Part shown: positions 8,573-16,914 of the stretch, piece by piece
How positions within the stretch are numbered: position 1 is the stretch's first letter
Layout: every line of letters begins with the position of its first letter
NCBI GenBank assembly: GCA_017463985.1
Contig: JAFUEH010000006.1
Location: 1 to 33,569, forward strand
Reading direction: 5' to 3'
Length of the DNA stretch: 33,569 nucleotides
DNA from: Eubacterium sp.
Lineage (GTDB): Bacteria; Bacillota; Clostridia; Oscillospirales; Acutalibacteraceae
The notes under the pieces: model-generated
What the model saw: the letters and a program-made list of their open reading frames with translations, nothing else
The model's database searches: none
Told to the model about the DNA's origin: nothing
Position numbers and translations under genes: made by a program

Positions 8573-9424
8573 GTGAAGTTTACAAAAATGCACGGGTGCG
8601 GCAATGATTATGTGTATTTTGATTGCACCGAATGTGAAATAGCGGACGAAGCGGCAGCGGCGATCGCGCTGTCGGACCGCCATTTCGGGATCGGCGGCGA
8701 CGGTATTATTATTATCAAACGCGGCAAACAAGCTGATTTTGAAATGGTGATGTACAATGCCGACGGTTCGCGCGGCGCGATGTGCGGCAACGGGATCCGC
8801 TGTGTTGCAAAGTATGTATATGACAATGGCTTAACCGATAAAACATCGGTTGCCATTGAGTCGATGGGCGCCGTGAAATATATTGACCTGACTGTACAGA
8901 ACGGCAAGGCGGTCAGTGCCAGGGTAGATATGGGCAGGCCGATTTTGACGGCTGCAGCGATTCCCGTGATTACCGACGGCGAGCGGGCGGTAAAGCTGCC
9001 GATTACGGTGGACGGCACGGAATACCGGATGACCTGCGTGTCGATGGGGAATCCGCATGCGGTAGTGTTCCTGGACAAGTCGCCTAAGGACTTTCCGCTG
9101 GAGACGGTCGGCCCGCAGTTTGAAAATCATACGGCCTTTCCTGACAGAACCAATACGGAATTTATCCGCGTCTTGGACAGAAAGAATCTTGAAATGCGCG
9201 TGTGGGAACGCGGCAGCGGTGAAACGCTGGCTTGCGGCACCGGCGCGTGCGCCAGTGCGGTGGCAGCTATCCTGAACGGTTATACAGACAATGAGGTGAC
9301 TGTGCATCTGCTTGGCGGCGACCTGCAGATCAGCTGGAGCGGTAATGCAGATGACAGCGTGTTCATGACCGGACCGGCCACTACGGTATTTACCGGCGAA
9401 ATTCCGCTGGCAATGAAGCAGTAA
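8573..9424 (+). CDS. dapF: Diaminopimelate epimerase
   Basis: DapF interconverts LL- and meso-diaminopimelate for lysine and peptidoglycan synthesis. The 283-aa protein begins [17 protein letters not shown]. It carries both catalytic cysteines of the two-base mechanism: Cys71 in [15 protein letters not shown] and Cys221 in [13 protein letters not shown]. The start is GTG, with GGGAGG upstream. It is the first gene of a mixed operon; purC follows after 22 nt. Confidence 0.96.
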   Translation: MKFTKMHGCGNDYVYFDCTECEIADEAAAAIALSDRHFGIGGDGIIIIKRGKQADFEMVMYNADGSRGAMCGNGIRCVAKYVYDNGLTDKTSVAIESMGAVKYIDLTVQNGKAVSARVDMGRPILTAAAIPVITDGERAVKLPITVDGTEYRMTCVSMGNPHAVVFLDKSPKDFPLETVGPQFENHTAFPDRTNTEFIRVLDRKNLEMRVWERGSGETLACGTGACASAVAAILNGYTDNEVTVHLLGGDLQISWSGNADDSVFMTGPATTVFTGEIPLAMKQ

Positions 9425-9446
9425 TAAACGCAAGGAGGATAAATTG

Positions 9447-10157
9447 ATGACAAAAACAGTGCAGCTTTACGAGGGTAAAGCCAAGAAGGTGTGGGCAACC
9501 GAGGACGACAACGTAGTGATCGTCGATTATAAGGACGATGCCACAGCGTTTAACGGTGTGAAGAAGGGCACGATCGTCGGCAAGGGTGTTGTTAACAATA
9601 AAATGAGCAACTACCTGATGCAGCTGCTGGAAAAGCACGGTGTGCCGACGCACTTTATCGAGGAGCTTTCCGATCGGGAAACCGCCGTAAAAAAGGTGAC
9701 GATCGTACCGCTGGAGGTTATTATTCGTAACCGTGCGGCAGGTTCTATCTGCAAGCGTCTCGGCTTGGAGGAGGGCATGGATTTCTTATGTCCTTCCATC
9801 GAATTCTCGTATAAGGACGATGACCTCGGTGATCCGCTGATCAGCGAGTACCATGCCATTTCCTGCGGCTTTGCGACGCGCGAGGATGTGGATACCATCA
9901 AGGCGTATGCGTTTAAGGTTAACGATGTGCTGAAGGAATATTTTGCTTCTATCGGCGTCGAGCTGATCGACTTTAAGCTGGAATTCGGTAAAACGGCGGA
10001 CGGCACGATCGTGCTGGCTGATGAGATCAGCCCCGATACCTGCCGCTACTGGGATATTCATACGCACGAAAAGCTGGATAAGGATCGCTTCAGAAGAGAT
10101 CTTGGCGGTGTAGAAGAAGCGTATGCTGAAATGATGAAACGAGTAGGACTGGACTAA
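9447..10157 (+). CDS. purC: SAICAR synthetase
   Basis: PurC (phosphoribosylaminoimidazole-succinocarboxamide synthase) joins aspartate to CAIR in purine synthesis. The 236-aa length is typical. Motifs seen are [10 protein letters not shown] at the N-terminus (ATP-binding region), [21 protein letters not shown] and [14 protein letters not shown]. The ATG at 9447 is 8 nt after AAGGAGG; a TTG one codon earlier is less likely. purB, which acts next on the SAICAR product, is the next gene. Confidence 0.97.
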   Translation: MTKTVQLYEGKAKKVWATEDDNVVIVDYKDDATAFNGVKKGTIVGKGVVNNKMSNYLMQLLEKHGVPTHFIEELSDRETAVKKVTIVPLEVIIRNRAAGSICKRLGLEEGMDFLCPSIEFSYKDDDLGDPLISEYHAISCGFATREDVDTIKAYAFKVNDVLKEYFASIGVELIDFKLEFGKTADGTIVLADEISPDTCRYWDIHTHEKLDKDRFRRDLGGVEEAYAEMMKRVGLD

Positions 10158-10234
10158 GATAGAAATAAAAACGAAAGAGCAAAATGCTGAAGGTTAGGCC
10201 GGACCTGCCTTTAGCACGGAAAGCGGAGGGCTGT

Positions 10235-11668
10235 ATGGCAAACGACAGATATTCTTCTCCCTTTGCGGCGCGTTATGCCAGCAGGGAAATGCAGTATATT
10301 TACTCACCCGATTTTAAGTTCAAAACCTGGCGCAAGCTGTGGATTGCGCTGGCGGAGGCGGAGCATGAGCTGGGACTGAATGTGACCGAGGCACAGATCG
10401 CAGAGCTGAAGGCGCACGCCGAGGATATTAATTATGACGTGGCGCAGGCTTATGAAAAGAAGTTTCGTCACGATGTCATGAGCCACGTGCACGCTTATGG
10501 CGAGCAGTGCCCGAATGCGAAGGGTATTATCCACCTCGGCGCGACCTCCTGCTATGTAGGCGATAACACTGACGTGATCACGATGCGCGAAGCGCTTTAC
10601 CTGGTGAAGAAAAAGCTGGTGAACGCCATTGCCTCCGTTGCTAAGTTTGCGGACGAATATAAGGATATGCCGTGTTTGGGCTTTACGCATTTCCAACCGG
10701 CACAGCCGACGACGGTCGGTAAACGCGCGACGCTGTGGCTGATGGATCTGGTGCTGGATTATCAGGAGATCAATCACGTGATCGATACGCTGATGCTGCT
10801 TGGCTCCAAGGGTACGACCGGTACGCAGGCCTCGTTTTTAGAGCTGTTTGACGGCGACCATGAAAAGTGTAAGGAGCTGGACAGGAGGATTGCCGCTAAA
10901 ATGGGCTTCAAAGCCTGTTTCCCCGTCAGCGGCCAAACTTATGCGCGCAAGCTCGATACGATCGTCTGCAACGCACTGGCGCTGATTGCACAGAGCTGCT
11001 GCAAGTTTTCTAACGATCTGCGTCTGCTGCAGAATCTTAAGGAAATTGAAGAACCGTTTGAAAAGAACCAAATCGGCTCCTCGGCCATGGCTTACAAGCG
11101 TAACCCGATGCGCAGTGAACGCATTGCTTCGCTGTCGCGCTATGTGATGATCGACGCGCTGAATCCGGCATGGACGGCGTCGGCGCAGTGGTTTGAGAGA
11201 ACGTTGGACGACAGCGCGAATAAGCGTGTGTCAGTTGCCGAAGCCTTTTTGGCGATCGACGGCATTTTGGATCTGTTTATCAATGTGACGAGCGGTTTGG
11301 TGGTTTATCCGAAGGTGATCGAGGCAAGACTGATGAGTGAGCTGCCGTTCATGGCGACAGAAAATATCATGATGGACGCCGTGAAGAAGGGCGGCGACCG
11401 TCAGGAACTGCATGAAAAGATCCGTCAGCACTCCATGGCGGCCGGCGCCGTTGTTAAGGTTGAGGGCGGTCAGAATGATTTGGTGGATCGCATTGCAGCT
11501 GATCCCGCCTTCATGACAACGAAGGAGGAAATCCTCGCGATCCTTAAGCCGGAAAACTTTGTCGGCAGAGCACCGCAGCAGACGGCGGACTTCCTCAGCG
11601 AGGTCGTTCAGCCGATTTTGGACGAGAACAAAGCGCTCCTGGGTCTTGATGTTGAGATCAATGTATAA
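10235..11668 (+). CDS. purB: Adenylosuccinate lyase
   Basis: PurB releases fumarate twice in purine synthesis, from SAICAR (the product of purC) and from adenylosuccinate. The 477-aa protein contains HLGATSCYVGDNTD, THFQPAQPTTVGKR and the superfamily signature loop GSSAMAYKRNPMRSE with its catalytic serines. The ATG at 10235 is preceded by GGAGGG. An upstream in-frame ATG at 10184 has a poor ribosome site and would add 17 residues unlike the family. A strong terminator follows. Confidence 0.95.
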   Translation: MANDRYSSPFAARYASREMQYIYSPDFKFKTWRKLWIALAEAEHELGLNVTEAQIAELKAHAEDINYDVAQAYEKKFRHDVMSHVHAYGEQCPNAKGIIHLGATSCYVGDNTDVITMREALYLVKKKLVNAIASVAKFADEYKDMPCLGFTHFQPAQPTTVGKRATLWLMDLVLDYQEINHVIDTLMLLGSKGTTGTQASFLELFDGDHEKCKELDRRIAAKMGFKACFPVSGQTYARKLDTIVCNALALIAQSCCKFSNDLRLLQNLKEIEEPFEKNQIGSSAMAYKRNPMRSERIASLSRYVMIDALNPAWTASAQWFERTLDDSANKRVSVAEAFLAIDGILDLFINVTSGLVVYPKVIEARLMSELPFMATENIMMDAVKKGGDRQELHEKIRQHSMAAGAVVKVEGGQNDLVDRIAADPAFMTTKEEILAILKPENFVGRAPQQTADFLSEVVQPILDENKALLGLDVEINV

Positions 11669-11681
11669 ACAATAAATATTG

Positions 11682-11715
11682 AAAGCGATTTGGTATAGCA
11701 GCCAAATCGCTTTTT
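11682..11715 (+). terminator. Terminator of the dapF-purC-purB operon
   Basis: A perfect 12-bp stem (11682-11693 with 11702-11713, AAAGCGATTTGG / CCAAATCGCTTT) ends in a T5 run. Confidence 0.9.
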
Positions 11716-11870
11716 CATTATTATCGCTGCTACTGCACTCTCCATTTCAGACAGGAGGGAATTGCGCTCTTTTCGGCAGTGCGATCTTCCTATTTGCAGC
11801 ACTGTATACAGGCGAGGCGGGAAGGTGCTGCGCAGCGCGAAAAATCGTATAAAAATCAACCACTGGTTTA

Positions 11871-11899
11871 TTGACAGCGGTTTTGGGCAGTGTTATAAT
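11871..11899 (+). promoter_or_regulatory. Perfect consensus promoter of the peptide-XRE-ABC locus
   Basis: TTGACA (11871-11876), a 17-nt spacer and TATAAT (11894-11899) match the housekeeping consensus at all 12 positions. This is the only promoter in the window found with both hexamers perfect. Confidence 0.9.
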
Positions 11900-11935
11900 A
11901 ACCGAGAAATCACAACAGGAAGGAGGTAAAACAGA

Positions 11936-12022
11936 ATGACGAAGATGAGAACTAATTATCGTGCACCGAGAAATAATACTGCGCTGTTTTGCCGCCCGAA
12001 GGGAGACTGTTGTATTTTGTAG
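11936..12022 (+). CDS. 28-aa Cys-containing small peptide, putative leader peptide
   Basis: This very short ORF starts 8 nt after a perfect AAGGAGGT Shine-Dalgarno (11920-11927), about 30 nt downstream of a perfect promoter, so it is almost certainly translated strongly. The peptide begins MTKMRTNYRAPRNN and ends FCRPKGDCCIL. It is basic, has three Cys (19, 25, 26) and no hydrophobic signal segment. A terminator hairpin begins 30 nt after its stop, before the XRE and ABC genes. The arrangement matches ribosome-controlled attenuation of an exporter operon, as known for the BmrB leader of bmrCD in Bacillus subtilis. The alternative is a substrate peptide exported by the ABC pair; no modification enzyme is adjacent. 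Confidence 0.7.
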   Translation: MTKMRTNYRAPRNNTALFCRPKGDCCIL

Positions 12023-12052
12023 GGGAGTCCCTGCAAAGAACGGTATTCTGAC

Positions 12053-12083
12053 GCCGTCGGCAATTGCGCCGACGGCTATTTTT
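12053..12083 (+). terminator. Terminator/attenuator between the small peptide and XRE gene
   Basis: A perfect 9-bp GC-rich stem GCCGTCGGC (12053-12061) / GCCGACGGC (12068-12076) has a 6-nt loop and a TATTTTT tail. Because the only clear promoter lies upstream of it, the exporter genes would be expressed mainly by read-through. Weak alternative pairings exist upstream (for example AATACTG near 11972 with CGGTATT near 12041), but I could not identify a convincing antiterminator. Confidence 0.8.
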
Positions 12084-12108
12084 ATGTCAAGAAAGGGGAA
12101 AAGACGGA

Positions 12109-12315
12109 ATGGACGCTAAGAGCTTGCTCTCAAAAAATATTGCAAAATACCGTAAGCGCTGCTGCATGACGCAGTCGCAGCTGGCGGAGCAGATGGGCGT
12201 GACCACTCAGGCGGTATCCAAGTGGGAGCAGGGGATTTGCGCGCCGGACATTACACTGTTGCCGGAGCTGGCCGCCTTTTTTGAAGTGAATATTGACGAG
12301 CTGTTCAACGAATAA
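12109..12315 (+). CDS. Small XRE-family HTH regulator
   Basis: This 68-aa single-domain Cro/C1-type DNA-binding protein has the helix-turn-helix TQSQLAEQMGVTTQAVSKWEQG (quoted in two parts: TQSQLAEQMG, VTTQAVSKWEQG), followed by the usual PDITLLPELAAFFEVNIDELF ending (PDITLLPELAAF, FEVNIDELF). It has no ligand domain. The start at 12109 follows AAAGGGG; the longer frame from 12064 would begin inside the terminator. It lies 40 nt before the ABC genes and probably regulates them; possible targets are the promoter at 11871 or sites elsewhere. Confidence 0.85.
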   Translation: MDAKSLLSKNIAKYRKRCCMTQSQLAEQMGVTTQAVSKWEQGICAPDITLLPELAAFFEVNIDELFNE

Positions 12316-12355
12316 GAATGTGTGAAAATGATGAAAACGAAAGGTGGTGAGGATC

Positions 12356-14176
12356 ATGCGCTATATTGACGTTCAGGAGGAAAAAGCACCGGTGCTGCGC
12401 AATATTTTTTATGCGCTCAAGACAGTTTGGCGTGCGGATAAATGGCTGCCGCTCGGCTATACGCTGGAGATGACGCTGGACTTTTTCTTTGACCTGTTTA
12501 TTCAAAACGTCCTGTTCTTAAAAGTGCTGCTGGGCGTGATTGAAGGGGAAAGCAGCTTCATCTATTATTTAAAATACTTGGGTCTGTTCGCCCTGCTGTC
12601 GCTGGCAACAAAGGGCGGCAGCTGGTATTTTGCGTACCGCGGCCATATTGCGGCAAAAAGTGCGCTGAAAAATATCAATCATCAGATCTTTGCCAAGGCG
12701 AGTACACTGGATATTGCCTGTTATGAAAATCCTGATTTTTACGACATCTATCAGCGTGCCTCCGAGGTGGTCAGCAAGGGCTATTACGATTTGTTCTGCG
12801 ACAGCTTTGCTATGATTGCCGGCAGCCTGCTGTCGCTCGTGCTGGTGGTGATCACGGTGGCGGCGATCGATCCGTATTATCTTCTCTTCTTAGCGCCGGT
12901 GCTGCTGGTGGTTGTGATCGAGCTGTTGAAAAGTAAGTACTGTTACAAACGCGATCTGGAAATGACGCATAATAACCGGGTAAAGGCCTACGTACAGCGC
13001 ACGGTGTTTTTGCGCGATTACGCAAAGGACATCCGTACCTCCAATATCTTTTTGGTGCTGCTACAGCGCTATCGCGGTGCCGTTAAGGCTAACGTGATGA
13101 TCCTGAAAAAGTATGGCGTCGGACTGTTCCTGTACAGCGTCGTCAGCACGCTGTTCAGCGATTTTTTGCCGATCATCGGCACGTATGCCTTTGCAGGCTG
13201 GCAGCTGATCCATACCGATCGGCTGAGCGTCTCAGGCTTTTCGGTAGTGCTGTCCTCCGTCAATTCCGTGCGCTGGGCGATGGGCGATCTGTCAGAGTGC
13301 TTTTCAGATGTATCCGAAATGGCGCTGTATTTTGAAAATCTCAAAAGGTTCTATGCGTATGAGCCGACGGTGACGGACGGTACGCTGGAGGCGAAAGCGT
13401 TTGAAACATTGGAGTTCCGTCATGTTTCCTTCCGCTATCCGGACGCGCCGCAAAATGCGTTGACGGATGTTTCCTTTACGCTGAAAAAAGGTGAAACGCT
13501 GGCGGTGGTAGGTGTGAACGGCGCCGGCAAATCAACGCTTGTCAAGCTGCTGCTCCGCTTCTATGACCCAACGGAGGGCGAAATTTATTATAACGGCGTC
13601 AGCCTGAAGGAATACAGAATCGAAAGCCTAAGAAACAGCTTTGCTACCGTGTTTCAGGATTACAAAAACTTTGCGGTATCGGTTTATGAAAACGTAATGT
13701 GCCGCGTGTGCGACGGGGACGATAAGGTCTTGGCGCGTCACGCATTGGAGCAAAGCGGCGCATGGGATAAGATCGCTACGCTGCCAAAGGACGGCGATAC
13801 CGTGCTGACGAGGGAATTTGAAAAGGACGGCGTCGGCCTGTCCGGCGGTGAAAATCAAAAGGTATCCGCGGCGAGGCTGTTCGCAGGTGATTTTGAGATC
13901 GCCGTGCTGGACGAGCCGTCCTCTGCACTGGATCCGATCGCAGAGCACCTGATGTATGAAAATCTCATGCAGGCGACGGAAAATAAGACGGTGCTCTATA
14001 TCTCTCACCGTCTTTCCAGTGCGGCCTTCAGCGACCGTGTTCTGGTGCTGGACGGCGGTCAAATCGCTGAGCAGGGAACGCATGAGACGCTGATGCAGCA
14101 GGGCGGCATCTACAGCCGGCTGTTTGCGCTGCAGGCCTCCAGCTATCAGGTGAAGGAGGTGGAGCAGAATGCATAA
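12356..14176 (+). CDS. ABC exporter half-transporter (TMD-NBD fusion), first subunit
   Basis: This 606-aa membrane exporter subunit has about six transmembrane segments (roughly residues 33-330) fused to an ATPase domain. Walker A is GVNGAGKST (386-393), the Q-loop is VFQD (Gln434), the signature is LSGGE (495-499), Walker B is IAVLDE (515-520) and the H-loop His is 551, so the site looks fully catalytic. No C39 peptidase domain is present, so it would not cleave a leader. The ATG at 12356 is 8 nt after AAGGTGG; GTG codons just upstream overlap that site. It overlaps the next ABC gene by 8 nt, implying a heterodimer. The substrate is unknown: drugs or peptides, including possibly the 28-aa peptide. 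Confidence 0.88.
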   Translation: MRYIDVQEEKAPVLRNIFYALKTVWRADKWLPLGYTLEMTLDFFFDLFIQNVLFLKVLLGVIEGESSFIYYLKYLGLFALLSLATKGGSWYFAYRGHIAAKSALKNINHQIFAKASTLDIACYENPDFYDIYQRASEVVSKGYYDLFCDSFAMIAGSLLSLVLVVITVAAIDPYYLLFLAPVLLVVVIELLKSKYCYKRDLEMTHNNRVKAYVQRTVFLRDYAKDIRTSNIFLVLLQRYRGAVKANVMILKKYGVGLFLYSVVSTLFSDFLPIIGTYAFAGWQLIHTDRLSVSGFSVVLSSVNSVRWAMGDLSECFSDVSEMALYFENLKRFYAYEPTVTDGTLEAKAFETLEFRHVSFRYPDAPQNALTDVSFTLKKGETLAVVGVNGAGKSTLVKLLLRFYDPTEGEIYYNGVSLKEYRIESLRNSFATVFQDYKNFAVSVYENVMCRVCDGDDKVLARHALEQSGAWDKIATLPKDGDTVLTREFEKDGVGLSGGENQKVSAARLFAGDFEIAVLDEPSSALDPIAEHLMYENLMQATENKTVLYISHRLSSAAFSDRVLVLDGGQIAEQGTHETLMQQGGIYSRLFALQASSYQVKEVEQNA

Positions 14177-15986
14177 AGCAGGGAAAAAAGAGCATTCCAC
14201 GGTATCCAATATTTTCTATTTTATCGGGCTGCTGTTCCGCATTTCACCGTTTTATGTGATCGGTGAGCTGTTATGGGGCGTGTGTATGTATTTGCCGCCG
14301 CGCCTCGTCAGCGTGCTGGGTGTGAAGTATATTATTGATGTGTATACCGGCGGCGAGCATTATGAAAGGATCTATTATGCTGTGGCCGTCATCGCAGCGG
14401 TTTTGGTGATCAGTCGCCTGCTGGCCTGGACCTTCCGTGAATTTTATTGGAATATCGGAAAGGAGCGTGTGTTTGCCGCACTGAGCGAGCAGCTGTATGA
14501 AAAGGCGCGTTCACTCGATCTAGAAAAATATGACGATCCCGATTATTATACCGATTTTATTCTGACGATCGAAAGCTCTGCCGAAAATGTGGAGCTGCTG
14601 ATGCATCTGGTGCGGAATTATTTTGCGGATGTGGTGTCGCTGATTACCGTTTCCTCTGTGATGCTGGCGATTGATCCGGTGTGCCTGCTGATTATTTTAG
14701 CGGTCGTGACGGCTTTTATACCGCTGTCAAAAAAGGTTGGTGCGCTGCAGATGAACCGCCGGACGGACAATGCAAAATACCACCGCCGATCGGATTATTT
14801 TCAGCGAATCTTCTACCTCCAGGATTATGCCAAGGAGGTGCGTATGAATGGGATCCGCCCGATGCTGACGGATAAATACGACGAGGCGGCGGAGGATGTG
14901 ATCGCTAACCAAAAGGGTTACTGGGGCAAGATCTCGCTGTACTATTTTTTGCAGGAGGCCGGTGTGCAGGTGCTGGGCTTTATGGTGCTGTTGCCGCTGT
15001 ATCTCGGCTACTTGGTGCTGGTAAAAAAATCAATCAGCGCCGGTGATTTTGTGGCGGCGTTCAACGGTGCGTACGGCATCGCGATGTCCGTGAATTTTAT
15101 CACTGTATGGGCAGTGGCGCGTTTTTCCGAACGGTCAAAAATGATTGAAAAATTCCGTGTGTTTCTGAACACGGAAAGCCGTATTAACGACGGCGATACC
15201 GCCGTCAGTGACGCCCTGCCGCAGGAACTTTGTATCGACCACTTGACCTTTACCTATCCCGGCAATGAGGAGCCGACCCTGCGCGATATCAGCCTGACGG
15301 TGAAGCCTTATGAAAAAATTGCGCTGGTGGGCTATAACGGTGCCGGTAAGACGACGTTGACGAACCTGCTGCTACGCCTTTACGACGTAGACAGCGGCAG
15401 TATTCGCATCGGCGGCGAGGATATCCGCAATGTCGCCGTTAAAGCCCACCGAGACCGCTTTGCTGTGGTATATCAGGACTTCCGGACGTATGCCTGTACG
15501 CTGGCAGAAAATGTGGCGATGGATGTTGCTCCTGATGAAAAGCAGGTCGCGCAGGCGCTGCAAAAGAGCGGCTTTCAGAAATCATTGCCGAACGGCGTCA
15601 ATACGGAGCTGCTGCGTGAATTCGATCAAAACGGCACGATGCTGTCAGGCGGCGAAGCACAGAAGGCGGCTGTGGCGCGTGTGTTCTGCAAGGGCTGTTC
15701 CTTTGCGATCTTAGATGAGCCGTCCGCTAACCTGGATCCCGTTGCGGAATATAACCTGAATCGGGCTATGATGGCCGCTGCGCACGATAAAACGGTGATC
15801 TTTATCTCTCACCGCTTGTCCACGACCGTGAATGCCGACCGGATTTATGTGATGGAAAACGGCCGTATCATCGAAAGCGGCACGCATGAGGCCCTGATGG
15901 CGCAGGACGGCGCTTATGCCTATATGTTCCGCCTCCAGGCTGAAAAGTATCAGAACGGCGCGGCCGACCAACCGCTGCAGATGTAA
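14169..15986 (+). CDS. ABC exporter half-transporter (TMD-NBD fusion), second subunit
   Basis: The 605-aa partner of the preceding gene has the same layout: transmembrane domain to about residue 330, then an ATPase with Walker A GYNGAGKTT (388-396), Q-loop VYQD, signature LSGGE (492-496), Walker B FAILDE (512-517) and H-loop His548. Both subunits keep the catalytic Glu and a canonical signature, unlike asymmetric heterodimers with one dead site. The two NBDs share the run REF...LSGGExQK, suggesting duplication. The ATG overlaps the upstream stop, with AAGGAGGTGGAG as ribosome site. A terminator follows. Confidence 0.88.
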   Translation: MHKAGKKEHSTVSNIFYFIGLLFRISPFYVIGELLWGVCMYLPPRLVSVLGVKYIIDVYTGGEHYERIYYAVAVIAAVLVISRLLAWTFREFYWNIGKERVFAALSEQLYEKARSLDLEKYDDPDYYTDFILTIESSAENVELLMHLVRNYFADVVSLITVSSVMLAIDPVCLLIILAVVTAFIPLSKKVGALQMNRRTDNAKYHRRSDYFQRIFYLQDYAKEVRMNGIRPMLTDKYDEAAEDVIANQKGYWGKISLYYFLQEAGVQVLGFMVLLPLYLGYLVLVKKSISAGDFVAAFNGAYGIAMSVNFITVWAVARFSERSKMIEKFRVFLNTESRINDGDTAVSDALPQELCIDHLTFTYPGNEEPTLRDISLTVKPYEKIALVGYNGAGKTTLTNLLLRLYDVDSGSIRIGGEDIRNVAVKAHRDRFAVVYQDFRTYACTLAENVAMDVAPDEKQVAQALQKSGFQKSLPNGVNTELLREFDQNGTMLSGGEAQKAAVARVFCKGCSFAILDEPSANLDPVAEYNLNRAMMAAAHDKTVIFISHRLSTTVNADRIYVMENGRIIESGTHEALMAQDGAYAYMFRLQAEKYQNGAADQPLQM

Positions 15987-15998
15987 TAAAATATCATT

Positions 15999-16035
15999 TC
16001 CGGCTTGCCGACAGTCAGGTAAGTCGGATTTTTTT
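15999..16035 (+). terminator. Terminator of the XRE-ABC operon
   Basis: An 11-bp stem (15999-16009 with 16018-16028, including two G-U pairs) and an 8-nt loop are followed by T7. Confidence 0.85.
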
Positions 16036-16047
16036 GTGGATTTGTTA

Positions 16048-16076
16048 TTGCTATATTATTACAAATATGTTATACT
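16048..16076 (+). promoter_or_regulatory. Promoter of the SCP2-aminotransferase-transketolase operon
   Basis: -35 TTGCTA (16048-16053), 17 nt, then -10 TATACT (16071-16076) preceded by an extended TG at 16068-16069. The start would be near 16083, about 55 nt before the first gene. Confidence 0.65.
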
Positions 16077-16095
16077 TTTTATGAATATTATTGTT

Positions 16096-16119
16096 TGATT
16101 TGTACAAATAGGCAAATCA
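16096..16119. promoter_or_regulatory. Palindrome and inverted repeat just downstream of the operon promoter
   Basis: A 12-bp perfect palindrome ATTTGTACAAAT (16098-16109) sits inside a larger inverted repeat TGATTTG (16096-16102) / CAAATCA (16113-16119). It lies about 13-37 nt beyond the predicted transcription start and just before the ribosome site AAAGGAGG. A repressor operator is likely; an RNA stem affecting translation is the alternative. Confidence 0.5.
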
Positions 16120-16137
16120 GGCTAAAGGAGGAATTTT

Positions 16138-16902
16138 ATGAAAGAAGCAAGAGCGATGGCGTTTGTCAATGCGTACGGCGTGCTCAGAACGCTGGAGAAT
16201 CTCTGCGACACGGTTGACGAAGCAAAGGCGGTCTGCCAAAGCCTGACAAAGCCGGTGGCACTGTGCTTTGACGTGACGGACGGCCCGTGCGTTACCTATC
16301 ATTTTTCAGCTGACGGCTGCCGCTTTTCCGAGGGGGATTACGGCTGTACCTGTAAAATGAAGTTTGCCTCACCGGAGAAGTTCAACGCCCTGATCGACGA
16401 CACTAAGCCCGGTATTCCCGTCAAAAATCCGATCCAGCTGATCCAGTTTTTGCTCGGCCCCTTTTCTAAGCTGACAGATATTTTAACCAAATACCTGATG
16501 CCAAAGGAGGAGGATTTAAAGAATCGGGATTTCTTTGAAACCTCAACGATTCTGACGATGTATACGATCGCCGGTGCGATCTGTGCGTTGGCAAACGAGG
16601 ATTCTATCAGCAAGGGTTCCGCTTCTTATATCGTTGACGGCGACGTGCAGATGGGTATCACTGACGCGGTATACGTTACCCTTCGCTGCCGTGACCACAA
16701 GCTGGAGCTGATCAAAGAAAAACCGGATACGCCGCGTGCTATCATGGAGTTCAAAACGATCGATCTTGCCTATGGTCTGTTCACCGGTACCGCCTCTACC
16801 ATGGCGGAGCTCTGCGCCGGCAATATCTATATGGCCGGTATGTGCAATATGCTTGATAACATCAACCGTATCCTCGACAGGGTTGCGGTATACTTAGGTT
16901 AA
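16138..16902 (+). CDS. SCP2-like (sterol-carrier-type) protein, bilobed
   Basis: This 254-aa soluble protein has no signal peptide. Residues about 40-125 and 145-250 each look like an SCP2-type lipid-binding module. The first has CFDVTDGPCVTYHF and CKMKFASPEKFNALIDD. The second has IVDGDVQMGITDAVYVTLRC, DHKLELIKEKPDTPRAIMEF, then GLFTGTASTMAELCAGNI. A linker LTDILTKYLMPKEED joins them. SCP2 folds bind acyl-CoAs or other hydrophobic ligands; here the ligand is unknown and the family call rests on pattern recognition. AAAGGAGG precedes the ATG. It is the first gene of a five-gene operon that ends with a second SCP2-like protein. Confidence 0.65.
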   Translation: MKEARAMAFVNAYGVLRTLENLCDTVDEAKAVCQSLTKPVALCFDVTDGPCVTYHFSADGCRFSEGDYGCTCKMKFASPEKFNALIDDTKPGIPVKNPIQLIQFLLGPFSKLTDILTKYLMPKEEDLKNRDFFETSTILTMYTIAGAICALANEDSISKGSASYIVDGDVQMGITDAVYVTLRCRDHKLELIKEKPDTPRAIMEFKTIDLAYGLFTGTASTMAELCAGNIYMAGMCNMLDNINRILDRVAVYLG

Positions 16903-16914
16903 GGAGGGACAGCA

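Noticed and set aside
10184-10234. Upstream in-frame ATG for purB
   Set aside because: Poor ribosome site and an extra 17 residues unlike the family; GGAGGG marks the ATG at 10235.
11608-11859. 83-codon minus-strand frame at the end of purB
   Set aside because: It reads through the purB terminator stem and lacks a ribosome site.
12012-12022. CCIL at the end of the small peptide as a CaaX-type prenylation signal
   Set aside because: CaaX prenylation is eukaryotic and no prenyltransferase such as a ComQ-like enzyme is adjacent.
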